Of a DNA stretch of 64,000 nt, positions 1 through 11,010 are shown in pieces. Numbering within the stretch: position 1 is the first letter of the stretch; each line of letters begins with the position of its first letter. The DNA is from Brassica napus (lineage: Eukaryota > Streptophyta > Magnoliopsida > Brassicales > Brassicaceae), in NCBI RefSeq assembly GCF_020379485.1, contig NC_063450.1, positions 27,628,137 through 27,692,136 on the forward strand, given 5' to 3'. The notes under the pieces were generated by a model. That model had not been told where the DNA came from. It did not search any database and saw nothing but the letters and a program-made list of their open reading frames with translations. The position numbers and the translations under genes are program-made.

Positions 1-61
1 CTGACGAATACACAAGCCAACAACTTGCTCGGCACACACGATCTCAACACGAGACTTCGGG

Positions 62-350
62 TCGGCAATAGTTCGGTAAACATGCATTTTAGGCACGAGT
101 TTAAATTGAACTTGCTCTTTATTAGGCACGAGTTTGCGGTCGACTCGCTTATTGTTAGACACGAGTTTACAAAAACTCGTCTTTGGCTAGGCATGAGTTC
201 ACAGAAGCTCTCCTTCTACTAGGCACGAGCTCTCAGTAAACTCGCCTCTGTCTTAGCATGAGTCAAGTAAACTCGTCTTTCGCTAAGCACGAGTTTAAAG
301 CAAACTCGCTTCTTACTAGGCACAAGTTCGAAATAAACTCGCCTAAACCA
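62..350 (+). repeat. Degenerate tandem repeat, unit about 35-45 bp (GGCACGAGTTT ... AACTCG)
   Basis: About seven or eight imperfect copies of a unit built on GGCACGAGTTT followed by AAACTCGCCT or CTCGTCT lie in the untranslated tail of the retrotransposon. Each unit can pair weakly with itself (CGAGTTT with AAACTCG). An open reading frame over 25-222 is only a by-product of this repeat. Confidence 0.75.
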
Positions 351-450
351 TCATAGGCATGAATGTGTCTAGTTCATTGTCTAATAAACCCTATTCGTAA
401 ACTTCGCAGAGATCGATTTCATCTCTCTCAACGAACTTGGGGGGACTTAC

Positions 451-782
451 TGTTGGAGGTGGATTTACATCCTCCCTCAAGGCCCATTAGACAATGAATT
501 AGACCCATATTGCTAGAAAACCCTAGGCTTCATCCTCTATAAATAAGGAGCTATCTCCTTCTTAGAAATGATCTTCTCCTCTTCTTAGACTTTAAGAACA
601 TATTTTCATAGAGATTGTGTATTCTAAGGTTCACTTTACCCTTGTAACCATCTTGGTAATGAACCTTCAATCAATAAAATCTCTTTTATATTCTTTTTCC
701 ATTTGATTTCATCTAAAGATTTCTCATAAGCCTCAAGAATCTAATTCTTATTCTTAGATTCTTTTATTGTATTGATTCAACA
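451..782 (+). repeat. 3' long terminal repeat
   Basis: A 332-bp repeat bounded by TGTTG and CAACA. It contains CTATAAATAAGG near 537, a typical TATA box, and CAATAAAAT near 672, a poly(A) signal. This order is normal for an LTR that drives and ends transcription on the plus strand. The second LTR lies outside the window, so identity between the two cannot be judged. Confidence 0.75.
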
Positions 783-2655
783 AACATCACCAGCATAAAC
801 ACCATTTTTGGATCAAACAGATCTCATTTTCCGTTTGGAGATCTCTGGCGTTCCTCTTCGTTAGGCGGCGCGTGAATCTGTTGAAGACATCCTCTCACCG
901 GCCTCGGTGTGTCATGGCTTTATCCGTCATTTGAAGGAACGGTGTAGGAGGTTGGTGGCGCGTGAGAAGTTTTGTTTCTTGGTGTCTTGCGACGGGTCTC
1001 TTCCCGCCGGTATCGTTCCAGCTTGTTCGTTTTGCTGATGTCTTTCAATCCCAAGTGTCGTAGTTCTAGGTCTTGTTGTCTTCGTTGTTGGTATCCGTGT
1101 TGTTGTTATTTTTTCTGTGTTAGTGGCTTGTCTTTGTGGTGTTTGTGTTGGTTTGTTGTCGTTGTTTAGTTCTCGGTTGTTTTGGTGTCGTAGCTTGGTC
1201 CTTAATATCCTTTAGTGTTTTGGTGGGTTTCTTGAATCCGTTTGTGGTGGTAATATTAAAGTGTGGTGAGAGTTGGGTTAGCAGAGGTTATTCTTCGAGT
1301 GGTGGGTGCAGTGATCGCTTATCGGTTCTCAGACAGTGTTTTTGTAGGGTCTGTATGGTAAGACCTAGGCCTGGGCATAAAATCCGGAACCCGAAATCCG
1401 AACCGAACCCGAACCGAAAAATCCGATCCGTTATCCGACCTGAAACGTAAAAATACCCGAACGGGTCTTGTAGGATGGTACAAAAAATATCTGAACCCGA
1501 AGTGTTATTAACCGAACCCGAACGGGTAACCCAAAAAATCCGAAATAAATAGTCAATATAAATATTTTGAAATATATATAAGTATTCCAATTATTAAATT
1601 CAATATTTGTGGTAATACTATATATAATAATAAATATTAAAATTCTAATAAATGCTTTAAGTACACAATTAGTTATAAATAAGTATTTTATAATTTACTC
1701 ATTGAAATAAAAAATCTACTCTCTATAAGGCAATACATATTGTTTACAAATGATGTTTGTTTTCATGCTTGATTTAACATTTTATTGTTATTTTATCAAT
1801 TTTATATGTGATAGATTAATTTTTATTTAATTTAGATGTTTTTCTTTGTGTTTTACTTCAAAAATTTTGTTATTTTTATTTTGGTCATATCCGAACCGAA
1901 CCGATATAACCCGAATCCGTACGATATATGATTACTTTACGGGTTTTATGATGCAATACAATTTTGAACCGAACCCGAAGTGTTATTATCCGAACCCGAC
2001 CCGTACTAATAAAATTTTAGTATGGGACCTAGAAGCGTAAACCCGAAATCCGAAAACCCAAAAAACCCGATCCGAATGCCAACGGGTACCCGAACGCCCA
2101 TGCCTAGTAAGACCTCGTCTTAGTTGAGTTTGTGTCTGGGCTTCTTTCTATGACTAAGTGGGCGCGATGAGCGTCACACTTTTATCTGAAGGGGGTGTCG
2201 ATCGTATAGCGGTTCTTTCTGTCGTGTCATGAAGTCGCATGATTTTAGTTCTTGAGCGGTATCATTTGGCGTGCGTGTTGCAGCAACGATAAGTCGTCGT
2301 GTAGGAGGTGGAGTTTATCGCGTGGCGAGCTATGGGCAGCAACATCGACAATTTCCGATCATTGGCCTCTACAAAAATTTAAAATCTGCTAATTATCTTT
2401 TCATTCACTCTTGGGTTGTTTAGCCTTATCTAGTATTAGTGTCGGTTTTGATTTTTTGGTACTGTAAGCTATCCTGGTATGGGTTAAAGTAGCCGCTTTT
2501 ATGTGGGTTTTTGTGGATGAGGATTGTTCATTCATCTCCGAGTTTATTTTTGAATCATTCCTTTGTGGGTTTTTATAGTCATTTTCATATGAGTTTATGT
2601 GTGTTTCTTTTGAATAAAATAAATTACTTTTCTCTGGAAAAAAAAAGAGTGTAAC
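783..2655. other. Retroposon-like non-coding DNA, interrupted by a hAT MITE
   Basis: GC- and T-rich DNA that resembles the leader or trailer of plant non-LTR elements, in the style of the better-defined copy at 16488-17264. It ends in a short A-run (about 2638-2647) after an AATAAA-like stretch. A hAT-type MITE splits it at 1366-2106. No protein motif was recognised in any frame and no flanking duplication was found, so the class is a guess. Confidence 0.35.
1366..2106. mobile_element. hAT-type MITE
   Basis: A 741-bp element with terminal inverted repeats TAGGCCTGGGC and, inverted from the right end, TAGGCATGGGC. It is flanked by a perfect 8-bp duplication GTAAGACC (1358-1365 and 2107-2114), the length made by hAT transposases. 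Both ends carry repeated CCGAACCCG-type blocks, and the centre is AT-rich and non-coding. The elements at 21469-22422 and 48812-49823 belong to the same end-type. Confidence 0.9.
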
Positions 2656-3095
2656 ACCCACTGTGATGTATGCCGAATCTCTTTATTTTTATTCAAAAAA
2701 AAAGAATAAAGGAACAAACTCCAATAAAAAGGAGTTAGCATTGCTATAAATCCATCCGTATGAATAATAGATGCACTCTTCAAGGTATTAATTGCACCAA
2801 CTCATAATAATAGTACTCACTATTTATTGCCTCAAAATCTACCCCATCCACTTTTTTCAGCCACCAAGCCACTTAATTGAATTAAAATTACATTTAAAAA
2901 AAAAATTTCTTCCTACACTTTTTATACTGAATGGGGTATGTTCGTAGTGGTTACGTATGAATGTGTTTACGTACGAATGTTTAACAACGTTTTTCTTTTT
3001 ATATTCCTCGAACTGTTGCATCTGTCTTTTATTTATTTTTTTGTCATCACATCTGTCTTTTATTTGTTTTTCTTTTCTTCATCTTGTATATTAAA
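2656..3095. other. Intergenic AT-rich DNA, nothing recognised
   Basis: Low-complexity intergenic sequence. Short reading frames on both strands have no recognisable motif. Confidence 0.6.
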
Positions 3096-4031
3096 GGTCC
3101 GAATGGTAACCGCGGTTTTGGTAATAAAAGCGGTACGGAATTGAAGTACGGTACGGTCCAACTGTGGTTTGTGCGGTTTGCGGGATAAGTGCGGTTTTGA
3201 AAAAATTAGCGGTGCGGATTTGTGTTTGATTGGTGAAAATATAATTTGCAGAATTGAAATTTTTTAAAAATATAAATAATACAAAAGAAATATATCAGTA
3301 TAACTAACATAACTAATTTTTTAAAGTATTAACAATTATATTTAAGTTTACATGATTTACTTTAAATTTAAATAAAAAGCCGAATTTTGATATTGAACCA
3401 ATTTTTTAGTTCAATTTTGTTGTAATTATTTTCTTATTATTAAAATATATGATTTTAGTTTGTTTGTTTGTTTTTTTTAAATAAGAAAATAAATAAAAAG
3501 TAAAATATTTTGGATTTAAAATTGTGAAAAGAAAAAATAAATATTAATTTCATAAAGTATTTTAGATGAATAAAATCTATATTTTCAAAAAGAATCGTAA
3601 ACTAATAAAGTAAATTATATTATTTAAAAAATAAATCAAGTGGAACTTGTAACCCAAAAAATTATACACAATGCAAGTCAAAATATTATTATATCCTATC
3701 AAAAGCATAACAAGTAATGTAAGGTACTTTTCATTAATATTATAAATAGTGGTACGTGAGTCGATGATATTTGAAACGTAGACTTTGTGCTATATTGAAA
3801 CAAATATTAATTACACAGGTGCGGTTTTCAGCTGAACCACTATCTTTTATGTGGGAGTAGTTTTAAAGTGCGTTTTTTGGATTCTGCATGTATACAAAAA
3901 TAATTTGCGTATTTACTTTTTGTTTTTTTTACTAGTGTGCGTTTTTGAGTGACAGTGGTGAATGGTGATCAATTGGCGGTTTTGACAATTCCGCACTGAA
4001 AACCGTGAATTGCATGTCGCCATTCTCAACC
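3096..4031. mobile_element. Probable hAT-like non-autonomous element
   Basis: The ends are inverted relatives: GGTCCGAATGGTAACCGCGG on the left, and GGTTGAGAATGGCGACA when the right end is read inverted. Both ends carry repeated GCGGTTT blocks, as in hAT derivatives of this genome, and the middle is AT-rich with no gene. I could not find a clean 8-bp target duplication, so the exact ends are provisional. Confidence 0.5.
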
Positions 4032-4798
4032 TAAAACAGAAATCAAAATCTTGATTTATGGATGATTTTTTTTTAAAAAAAACATAATGAACATATTTCT
4101 AGAAAGTCATGTTACATTTAATCTCTAATCTTATCACTTAAATTTTAGGCATACCAAAAATTTTTATTGGGCTATCAATAATTGGATTTAAACAATAGAT
4201 GATCCATTGAATTTACAAATAGTATAAATTAAATAGATATAATTTAGTGTTGTGATCCTATACCTTCATATGTTAATTATTTAAATATTTGTCGATGTTA
4301 ACTTTTAAAATTATAAAGATTTTTTTTTAAATAACAAAAATCATATTATCTAACAATGATTAATCTTTACTACCTTAAACCAATGAAAACAAATTTTAAA
4401 CTATATAGTTTATTTTAAAAATTAAACAAAAACTAAATGTTTAATTATTTACTCGATAATATAAATCTATGAAGCAAAAAGTTTAATTTTTTTTTAACTT
4501 TCTAAATTTGTGAAATGTTACAGTATCTTTGAATATGATTATAAAACAATATTTTCCTAATTTTTAAATATATAGTTTCAATTTTAATAATAAAATAATA
4601 ATTCGAAAATATATATATATAAAAAGATATAAATACATATGAAAGTTTGAAACAATCTATTCAATGAAAAAATACACCATAAACTTATTATGTTTGAAAA
4701 TTAGGAGACACATATATATTATAATGTATATCAATTTAGAATTGAAAATAAAATGTTTATATAAAAATAAATGAAAATAAAAATCCATCGAAATCTAG
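4032..4798. other. AT-rich intergenic DNA
   Basis: Very AT-rich sequence with poly(A/T) runs and an (AT)n stretch near 4610. No gene or bounded repeat was recognised. Confidence 0.6.
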
Positions 4799-4800
4799 TA

Positions 4801-5057
4801 CTCCCTCTGTTCCTTATAGATCCATTTTTTAGAAAAAAAATTGTTTTAAAAAGATACATTTTTTACATTTTCAAGACATTAATTAATGAAAAAATGTACT
4901 TTTCAAAAAATACAATTGCGTTTAATAAAATTTCATTGGTTAAAAGTTATTGAAAATAGCTAATTAAGGAAAATAATGTATTGGAAAATATAATTTTAAA
5001 TGTTTTCTTAATAAGTGTGAAAAAACTATAACATGGATATTTTAGGAACGGATGGAG
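4801..5057. mobile_element. Stowaway (Tc1/mariner) MITE
   Basis: A 257-bp element with ends CTCCCTCTGTTCC and, inverted from the right, CTCCATCCGTTCC, flanked by the TA duplication (4799-4800 and 5058-5059). This is the hallmark of plant Stowaway MITEs. The interior is AT-rich and non-coding. Confidence 0.92.
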
Positions 5058-5654
5058 TATTAATTAAATGAATAAATCACTGAATTCAACCAAGCTCTGT
5101 GATGAAATGGGTTTCGTATTTATTTGCATTCAATGATAGTGAAAGTAAAAACTGAAACATCGGGTTTGTCGGATTGTGATGATGTCAGTGAATGTATGAT
5201 TAAATCATTTAATAAATGTTTCAAATTTCTGCTTTCCAGATCATTACAGGCTATTGGATTTCAAAATCTGTACTATAGTGATTTTACCTTCACAATTAAT
5301 ATATGTGAAAATGTTTTATATTTATATATCTTGAGAAAGTAAGAGCATGTACATCAATGAACCCCAAGGGGGTTCATTGGATTTTTTTATGTATTTAATG
5401 GTGGGGTCATGAACAATGTTGAACATAAAACAAATGTGCTTCTCCATCAATGAACCTCAAGTTCGGGTTTATAAGAATAAAATTATATATTTTTGGAACA
5501 AAAAAACAAATTTTGAAAAAATTAAAAATTTGATTTTTTTTTTTTAAGAAGTTGTAATTCAGTACATTGAGAATTCATAAACTTACTAAATATTTTTAAT
5601 TATTTCTTAAAAGGTTTTATTTAATATATTGGAAATTCAAGAACATACAAAAGA

Positions 5655-6911
5655 TTAATCACTACGATCACCAAATTTTGCCCATACATTTTCAACTAAA
5701 TCAGCTTTCAGACGCTCATGAATTTGTGGATCCCGAACCAGATTGCGAATGTTAAGCATATCAACATTCACACTTTCTCTCCTTCTTACCTTCGAACTTC
5801 GGTTAGATTCTCCTGACTCGAACTCAGATGTATTAGCTAGAATGTATCCTTGTCTTTCGTCCTCTACTATCATATTGTGCAATATGACACATGCTCTCAT
5901 TACCTTTCCTATCTTTTCTTTGTCCCATTTAAGAGCAGGGTTTTTAACAATTGCAAACCTCGATTGCAAGACTCCAAATGCCCGTTCGACATCTTTTCTG
6001 GTCGATTCTTGACGTTTTGCAAATGCCACTGCTTTAGGACCTTGAGGAAGCGGGATGGATTGGATAAATGTTGCCCAATTAGGATAAATCCCGTCGGTAA
6101 GATAGTAGGGCATACGATAAGTGTGGTTGTTGACCTTGAACTTCACTTTAGGAGCTCGACCTTGTAAAATTTCATCAAAAACCGGTGACCGATGAAGAAC
6201 ATTGATATCGTTGAGGGTACCTGGTAATCCGAAAAATGAGTGCCATATCCAAAGATCTTGTGATGCCACGGCTTCTAAGACAATTGTCGGTTTTCCCGAA
6301 CCACGTGTGAACTGACCTTTCCAAGCAGTTGGGCAGTTTTTCCACTCTCAATGCATACAATCGATGCTGCCTATCATTCCCGGAAACCCCCGTGCCTCTC
6401 CAGAATCAAGTAGTCTTTGAAGATCTTCAGGTGTTGGTTTTCTTTGATACTCATCTCCAAACACTTGTATTATCGCTTCCGCGAAATTCTCCAAACATAA
6501 AATTGCAGTACTTGCCCCAAGTCAGAGATATTCGTTATTCGCATCTCCGGCACGACCGTAAGCCAACATTCTCATAGCTGAAGTGCATTTTTGAAGTGTA
6601 GATAGGCCGTTCCTTCCATGACCATTTCTCCGTTGTTGAAAGTATGGAACTTCATTACCTAGACGTTCGACAATGCGAAGGAACAATGACTTGTTCATTC
6701 GAAAACGTCGCCTAAACAAGTCGTGTGTGTATGTAGGATTTTCACTGAAATAGTCCTGCCAAAGTTGAATGTGTCCTACTTCCCGATCTCTTTCGATATA
6801 GACTCGTGTCTTCGGCTGTTTGGTAAGAGCAGACTCGATGTAATCATCAATTTGTTGGTCGACCATTTCTTCAAATACTCCATATACTTCATCATCTGAG
6901 TTGGTTGACAT
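5655..6911 (-). pseudogene. PIF/Harbinger DDE transposase with two in-frame stops
   Basis: The reading frame spans 418 residues plus a terminal stop, broken by TGA at 6522-6524 (after NNEYL) and at 6348-6350 (after IGSIDCMH). It would otherwise encode the DDE endonuclease that cuts and joins the element's ends. The three catalytic positions can be placed: Asp in IGSIDC, Asp in PGTLNDINVL, and Glu in RKDVERAFGVL, all typical of plant Harbinger/ALP1-like proteins. The amino-terminal part (acidic start, FRRRFRM, RLGNEVPYF) and carboxy-terminal part (CVILHNMIVEDER) are collinear with the family. Both stops are TGA: the second replaces what is normally Trp and the first probably an Arg codon, so each looks like a single substitution. 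There are no frameshifts, so the decay is recent. Confidence 0.92.
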
Positions 6912-7529
6912 TGTTCCTGTTTTTTTAACATATACAAAAAATTATTGAATATTTTTAAAATCAACCTTGAATTTTTTGGTGGTTGTTTGGTTGCTTCTTG
7001 TTGGTGATGTACGAAGAGGCAAAGATGTACGACGAAGTGATCAGAGAGGGAGATAGAGAGTGGACTTGAAGATGTGAATCGAAGAGAAACAAAGGATAAT
7101 TTCTAAGGAAAAAGCATTCAGATAAAGAGAAGAGGTAGAGTTTTGATTTATAAAGGCATACATCAAGAGAGCATATTTATATATGCTTGTTTGTTACATA
7201 ACCAGTGACATGACAAAGCATTGTAGAAACAAAGTACCACCCGTGAAACAAAGCAACATCAATGTAGAAACCAACAAAATACTACACTGCATCCGATAGA
7301 CATAAAGCATCCGAGAGACATAAAGCAACACACTTATTAAATCAGCAACAGACACCAACCCGTGAGACAGCAACAGACACCAACCCGTGATACAGCAACT
7401 CCTGACATAGCAACTCGTGAGACAAAGCAACCTGCACAACAATAACGTGACAACATAAGTTAATTACTACACCTATTGAGGCAAATAAATAATGAAAACA
7501 CAGAGATTCGATCAAGCAAGTTAACCAAA

Positions 7530-8315
7530 TCAATCAAGGATTTCAGATATGAGTTTTTGTTTGAGGGTTATTTCGTTAGGGGTTAGATCAGTCTCAATTT
7601 TGGCTAGTAGAAGTTGTAGGATTTTCTGCTGCGATATCTTTTTTCTCTCAGCCAGGATGGTCTCTATTTGATCGAATGCAACTTCTTTCCCGTGCCTCTT
7701 GCGTTTGGCTGCTTTAGCAGCCTTAACACCAGCTGGTCTAACCTCGTCCTCAGCCATTACCTCTTCAGCTTCCTTCGTTTTCTCCTTCCCGCCATCTCTT
7801 GTCTTGAAAACTGACTTCCACTTCTGATCATGTCTCAGTTCCCTCCAACAGTGTTCCATGGTGAATTTCGCTTGGTAATCATTGAAGAAAATCTCATGGG
7901 CAGCCTTCATCACATCATCATCATTTTGACCACTTGATTGGTGCTTCAAAGCCGCGTCGTAGCTTCCTACAAACTTGCACACTTGGTCGTTGACCCTTCC
8001 CCACCTCTGCTTACACTGACCCCACTCTCTTGGAGCGCTGCCAGTGAGCAGAGAGCTAGAATTCACGTACGCCTCTATTCTCCTCCAAAAGGAGGTGATC
8101 TTCTGCTCATTACTGACAATAGGGTCCTTGCTCGTGTTCACCCAACCACTGATGAGCACAAGGTCCTCTTTAGTTGACCACTTCCTCTCGGAAGCCGGTT
8201 TCATTAACCCAGGAGAGTTAGCTACTGCTTGTGGAGGGTCGCAGTCCGGGAATGGACTGCCCTGCGAAGCTAGTAGGGAAATGAAACCGGAAGTTTGTGT
8301 GGAAAAGGGTTCCAT
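7530..8315 (-). CDS. Harbinger Myb/SANT-like DNA-binding protein
   Basis: An uninterrupted 261-residue frame starting MEPFSTQT. Residues about 42-120 form a Myb/SANT-like domain (ERKWSTKEDLVLISGWVN, then FWRRIEAYV and CKQRWGRVND). A charged segment rich in Lys and Glu follows, then a basic stretch AAKRKRHGKE and a helical tail (ILAERKKISQQKILQLLL). Plant PIF/Harbinger elements encode such a second protein, which helps carry the transposase into the nucleus and bind the ends. These proteins are often misnamed glutathione S-transferase T3-like or NAM-associated. It reads in the same direction as the transposase, about 0.6 kb upstream of it. Since it is intact while the transposase is not, it could still act on related elements. 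Confidence 0.85.
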   Translation of the reverse strand: MEPFSTQTSGFISLLASQGSPFPDCDPPQAVANSPGLMKPASERKWSTKEDLVLISGWVNTSKDPIVSNEQKITSFWRRIEAYVNSSSLLTGSAPREWGQCKQRWGRVNDQVCKFVGSYDAALKHQSSGQNDDDVMKAAHEIFFNDYQAKFTMEHCWRELRHDQKWKSVFKTRDGGKEKTKEAEEVMAEDEVRPAGVKAAKAAKRKRHGKEVAFDQIETILAERKKISQQKILQLLLAKIETDLTPNEITLKQKLISEILD

Positions 8316-8667
8316 GGTTTTGGTTTATGTTTTAGTTATGGTTTAGGTTTATTTTTTAAGATAATGGGGTTTTGGTTCTCTATTTAAACTAGTTTTCACG
8401 CAGGTAGTAGAGTTAAATTAAATTCAACCAGCCAAGCATTGAATATAAAACCTAATAGATAACAACTACTCCACACAGAGAAGTTAATACACATCAAATC
8501 AACAACTTAATACTATCAACTACTTAAATAACTTAATACTATCAATTACTTAATACTATCAACAACTTAATACACATCAAATCAACAACTTAATACTATC
8601 AATTCACGCAAACACATTCCAGTCTACATCACAGCTAGAGATGGGTTAGAACATTTACCTCTCTATT

Positions 8668-9242
8668 TCAGTCGAAGCACACCTTCTCTAGGGTGCCGAC
8701 CTGGACTGTGAGGCTTCGAACCTGTTCCTGGACATGGAAACAACAAGAATACAGTGTTACTCATTAATATTAATAGAGGACATACATATTAAAGTAACAA
8801 AAATAAAGCAAGCTATTGTATTTACCTGCAGGCTCTCAATCTGGTAATTGAGACTCCACACCCCCTTGATAACCTCCTCAGCCTCTTCCAGACGCTTCCT
8901 CAGCCTTTCCATCTCCTCCTGGACACCAACCACCCAAGGATGACTATAATGCAACCCATTATCCTTGTTGACAACAGAAAACAAAATATTAGAGACAGTT
9001 CGAGTTTCATAAATTTTTATGACATAGATTAAGGAAAATATACTAACTTCATAGTTTATGCACGTGAAGTAGCGCTTTCCAGGATGACTGTCGTAGTCTT
9101 CCTTCCCCCGTACCTCGTCAATGATTCTTCCACCGCAAGCACACCGTCTTGGAATACCGTACTGTGAATCCTCCACTAAGCCTAACATGTCGCAGTACTC
9201 CTTTTGTTTCTTTGAATGTCTTCGTTCTTCTGAGGGATCCAT
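8668..9242 (-). CDS. GRF-type zinc-finger, coiled-coil protein (3 exons)
   Basis: Exons at 9242-9048, 8963-8826 and 8727-8668 with GT-AG introns give a 130-residue protein (65 + 46 + 19). The start is the ATG at 9240-9242 (MDPSEERR). Residues 29-65 resemble a plant GRF zinc finger (GIPRRCACGG ... GKRYFTCINYE); the CxC pair and the next Cys are present, but the fourth ligand is not obvious. Residues about 77-125 form a heptad-like coiled coil (EEMERLRKRLEEAEEVI, then IESLQEQVRSLTVQVGTLEK). This matches small plant proteins of the At4g04775-like group, whose function is unknown. It sits inside the Harbinger ends, on the same strand as the two transposition genes. It may be part of the element or a captured host gene. 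Confidence 0.7.
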
Positions 9243-9986
9243 CTGCACCAGAAAACGAATTGATTAGAACAAACTAATGAAAAATTTTGATTACCCAAAC
9301 ACAAATCTCGACTCTATTAGAACAAACGAATCCTAACAAAGAAACCCCCTTTTCAAATTCATATCGACTCTATTAAACCCTAAAAAAGAAACCCTCTAAT
9401 CGATTTCAGCTAATAGAAATCTCTCAGACTCGATTTAGAACCCTAACGAAGAAATCTCCTAATTTATTTCCCCTACAGATCGATTTAGAGCCGTAACAAA
9501 CAAACCCCCTAATCGATTTCTCCTCCAGACTCTATTGGAGGAGAAACCCCCAATTCGAATTCGTATCGACGCTTTTCAACCCTAACAAAAAAAGAGACTG
9601 AAAAGAGAGAGGATTACAAAGGACGGTGAAGTCGATCAGAAAACTCTCCCTCGTCGATTTGATGGAAAAACGACCTCTCGATCGTCGTCGCTACAAAAAT
9701 CGCCTCAGAACTCGAAAACCCTAGGCGTGTCTTTTCCGCGTCGGCGTGTCTTTTGGAAGAGAAGAGGAAATGAGGAGAAACACGCGAGGCGTGTCTTTTC
9801 CGCGTCGACAACCCTAAAACGTCAAACCAATCCCGTGCCGACACGTGTACTGAACTCGCTTCACACGAGATCACTCCAGCGGCCCGGTTCACTTAAAATA
9901 ACCCATTTTTCATTTTCTTTTTTGATTAAAACCCTGTGAAACCCAGCCCATGAACCTCTTTTAATCTCTTGATGTACATGGTCTAA

Positions 9987-10301
9987 GAAAGCAGAGATGG
10001 CCATGTACATACTAGAAAAAACGTAAAACCTATTTGCATAATCTTTTCTTATGCCAACATTTGTAACCCATTTACATGTGTCATGTGGTGTATACATTTC
10101 AATAATATTTTCAGTATGTGTAGTTTTCGTCCTTGAAAGGTTAGTGAAAGACTGAAAGATGATTTACTAATAAAGAAAACATTTTCAAGTCGCCCGCAAA
10201 ATCATAATTATGTTTTGGCGAATTTATTCCCTTCTTTGGAACCTTTTCCATTATGCATGCGTAGACACTCTCTCTCATGCATACCACATCATTATCGCCA
10301 T
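9987..10301. other. Intergenic DNA, nothing recognised
   Basis: A 315-bp gap between the Harbinger element and a MULE-type MITE. No motif or reading frame of note was seen. Confidence 0.6.
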
Positions 10302-10310
10302 TTACTAGAA

Positions 10311-11001
10311 GACTTATTCTTGGGTTGTGTTATTTACCAACCAATAGGATTGTGTTATTTTATATTCGATATATTTTAAAAAAGGAAACAAAAATTTGTC
10401 AAATTATATTATTTTTTTAAAAATTAAAAAGTAAAAAAAAATAAATAAAAAATAGTATTAATTACAAAAAAAACTAATATTTTTAACGTCATCACCAAAA
10501 CATTAAACCTTAAATCCTAATCCCTAAACCCTAAATCCTAAACCCTAAACCCTTGGGTAAACCCTAAACTCTAGGATAAATCTTACACTCTAAATCAAAA
10601 TCAATAAACACTAAAACACTTAAAGGTTTAGAGTTTAGGATTTAGGGTTTAGAGTTTTAGGGTTTAGTGTTTTTATTTAGAGTTTAGGATTTACCCAAGG
10701 GTTTAGAGTTTACCCAAGGGTTTAGGGTTTACCCAAGGGTTTAGGTTTACCCAAGGGTTTAGGGTTTATGATTTAGAGTTTAGGGATTAGGATTTAGTGT
10801 TTTGTTGGCGACGTTAAAAATATTTTTTTAATTCTTTTTTTTCTGTAGCTGCTATTTTTTTTCACTTTTTATTTTAAAAACATAATATAACTTGATAATA
10901 TTTTGTTTCCATTTTTAAAAGATATCGAATTTGAAATAATGAAATCCTAGTGGCTAGTGAACCTAGAGGTTCACCCTAAGGGGTGAACCCAAGAATAACT
11001 C
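10311..11001. mobile_element. MULE-type foldback MITE with telomere-like core
   Basis: The ends are GACTTATTCTTGGGTT and, inverted from the right, GAGTTATTCTTGGGTT. They are flanked by TTACTAGAA and TTTCTAGAA (10302-10310, 11002-11010), a 9-bp duplication with one mismatch, as expected for Mutator-like elements. The inverted repeats extend inward for roughly 300 bp per side, so the whole 691-bp element can fold back. It has no coding capacity. The inner arms are made of AAACCCT-like and AGGGTTT-like blocks. Confidence 0.75.
10498..10800. repeat. Interstitial telomere-like repeat array, inverted
   Basis: Degenerate CCCTAAA units fill about 10500-10620 and are mirrored by TTTAGGG units at about 10622-10800. 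Units such as GTTTACCCAAGGGTTTAG recur four times on the right side. The array forms the inner arms of the foldback MITE and is not a chromosome end. Confidence 0.8.
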
Positions 11002-11010
11002 TTTCTAGAA

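Larger units (their letters stand above)
1..782 (+). mobile_element. LTR retrotransposon, 3' end (internal tail plus 3' LTR)
   Basis: The right part is an LTR bounded by TGTTG and CAACA at 451-782. A purine-rich stretch with six G (about 439-445) lies just before it, in the place of a polypurine tract. The body extends off the left edge of the window, so neither the 5' LTR nor the coding genes are visible and the superfamily cannot be assigned. The LTR's TATA-like and poly(A) signals read on the plus strand. The five bases after it (AACAT) would be the right copy of the target duplication, but the left copy is outside the window. Confidence 0.75.
5343..9983 (-). mobile_element. PIF/Harbinger DNA transposon, 4.6 kb, three genes
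   Basis: The ends are GAGCATGTACATCAA and, inverted from the right, GACCATGTACATCAA, flanked by the 3-bp duplication TAA (5340-5342 and 9984-9986), as expected for PIF/Harbinger. All genes read on the minus strand from the right end: a GRF zinc-finger protein (9242-8668), a Myb/SANT-like protein (8315-7530), and the DDE transposase (6911-5655). The transposase has two stops, so this copy is not autonomous by itself although its ends are still matched. The DNA at 9249-9983 is a GC-richer leader with a repeated GGCGTGTCTTTTCCGCGTCG block (about 9724 and 9789) and a CACGTG core near 9842. Confidence 0.92.

Noticed and set aside
1136..1590. Frames on both strands around the left hAT MITE end
   Set aside because: They cross the MITE boundary and have no motif.
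10498..10800. True telomere or subtelomere
   Set aside because: The repeats are degenerate, inverted and enclosed in a MITE with a target duplication.
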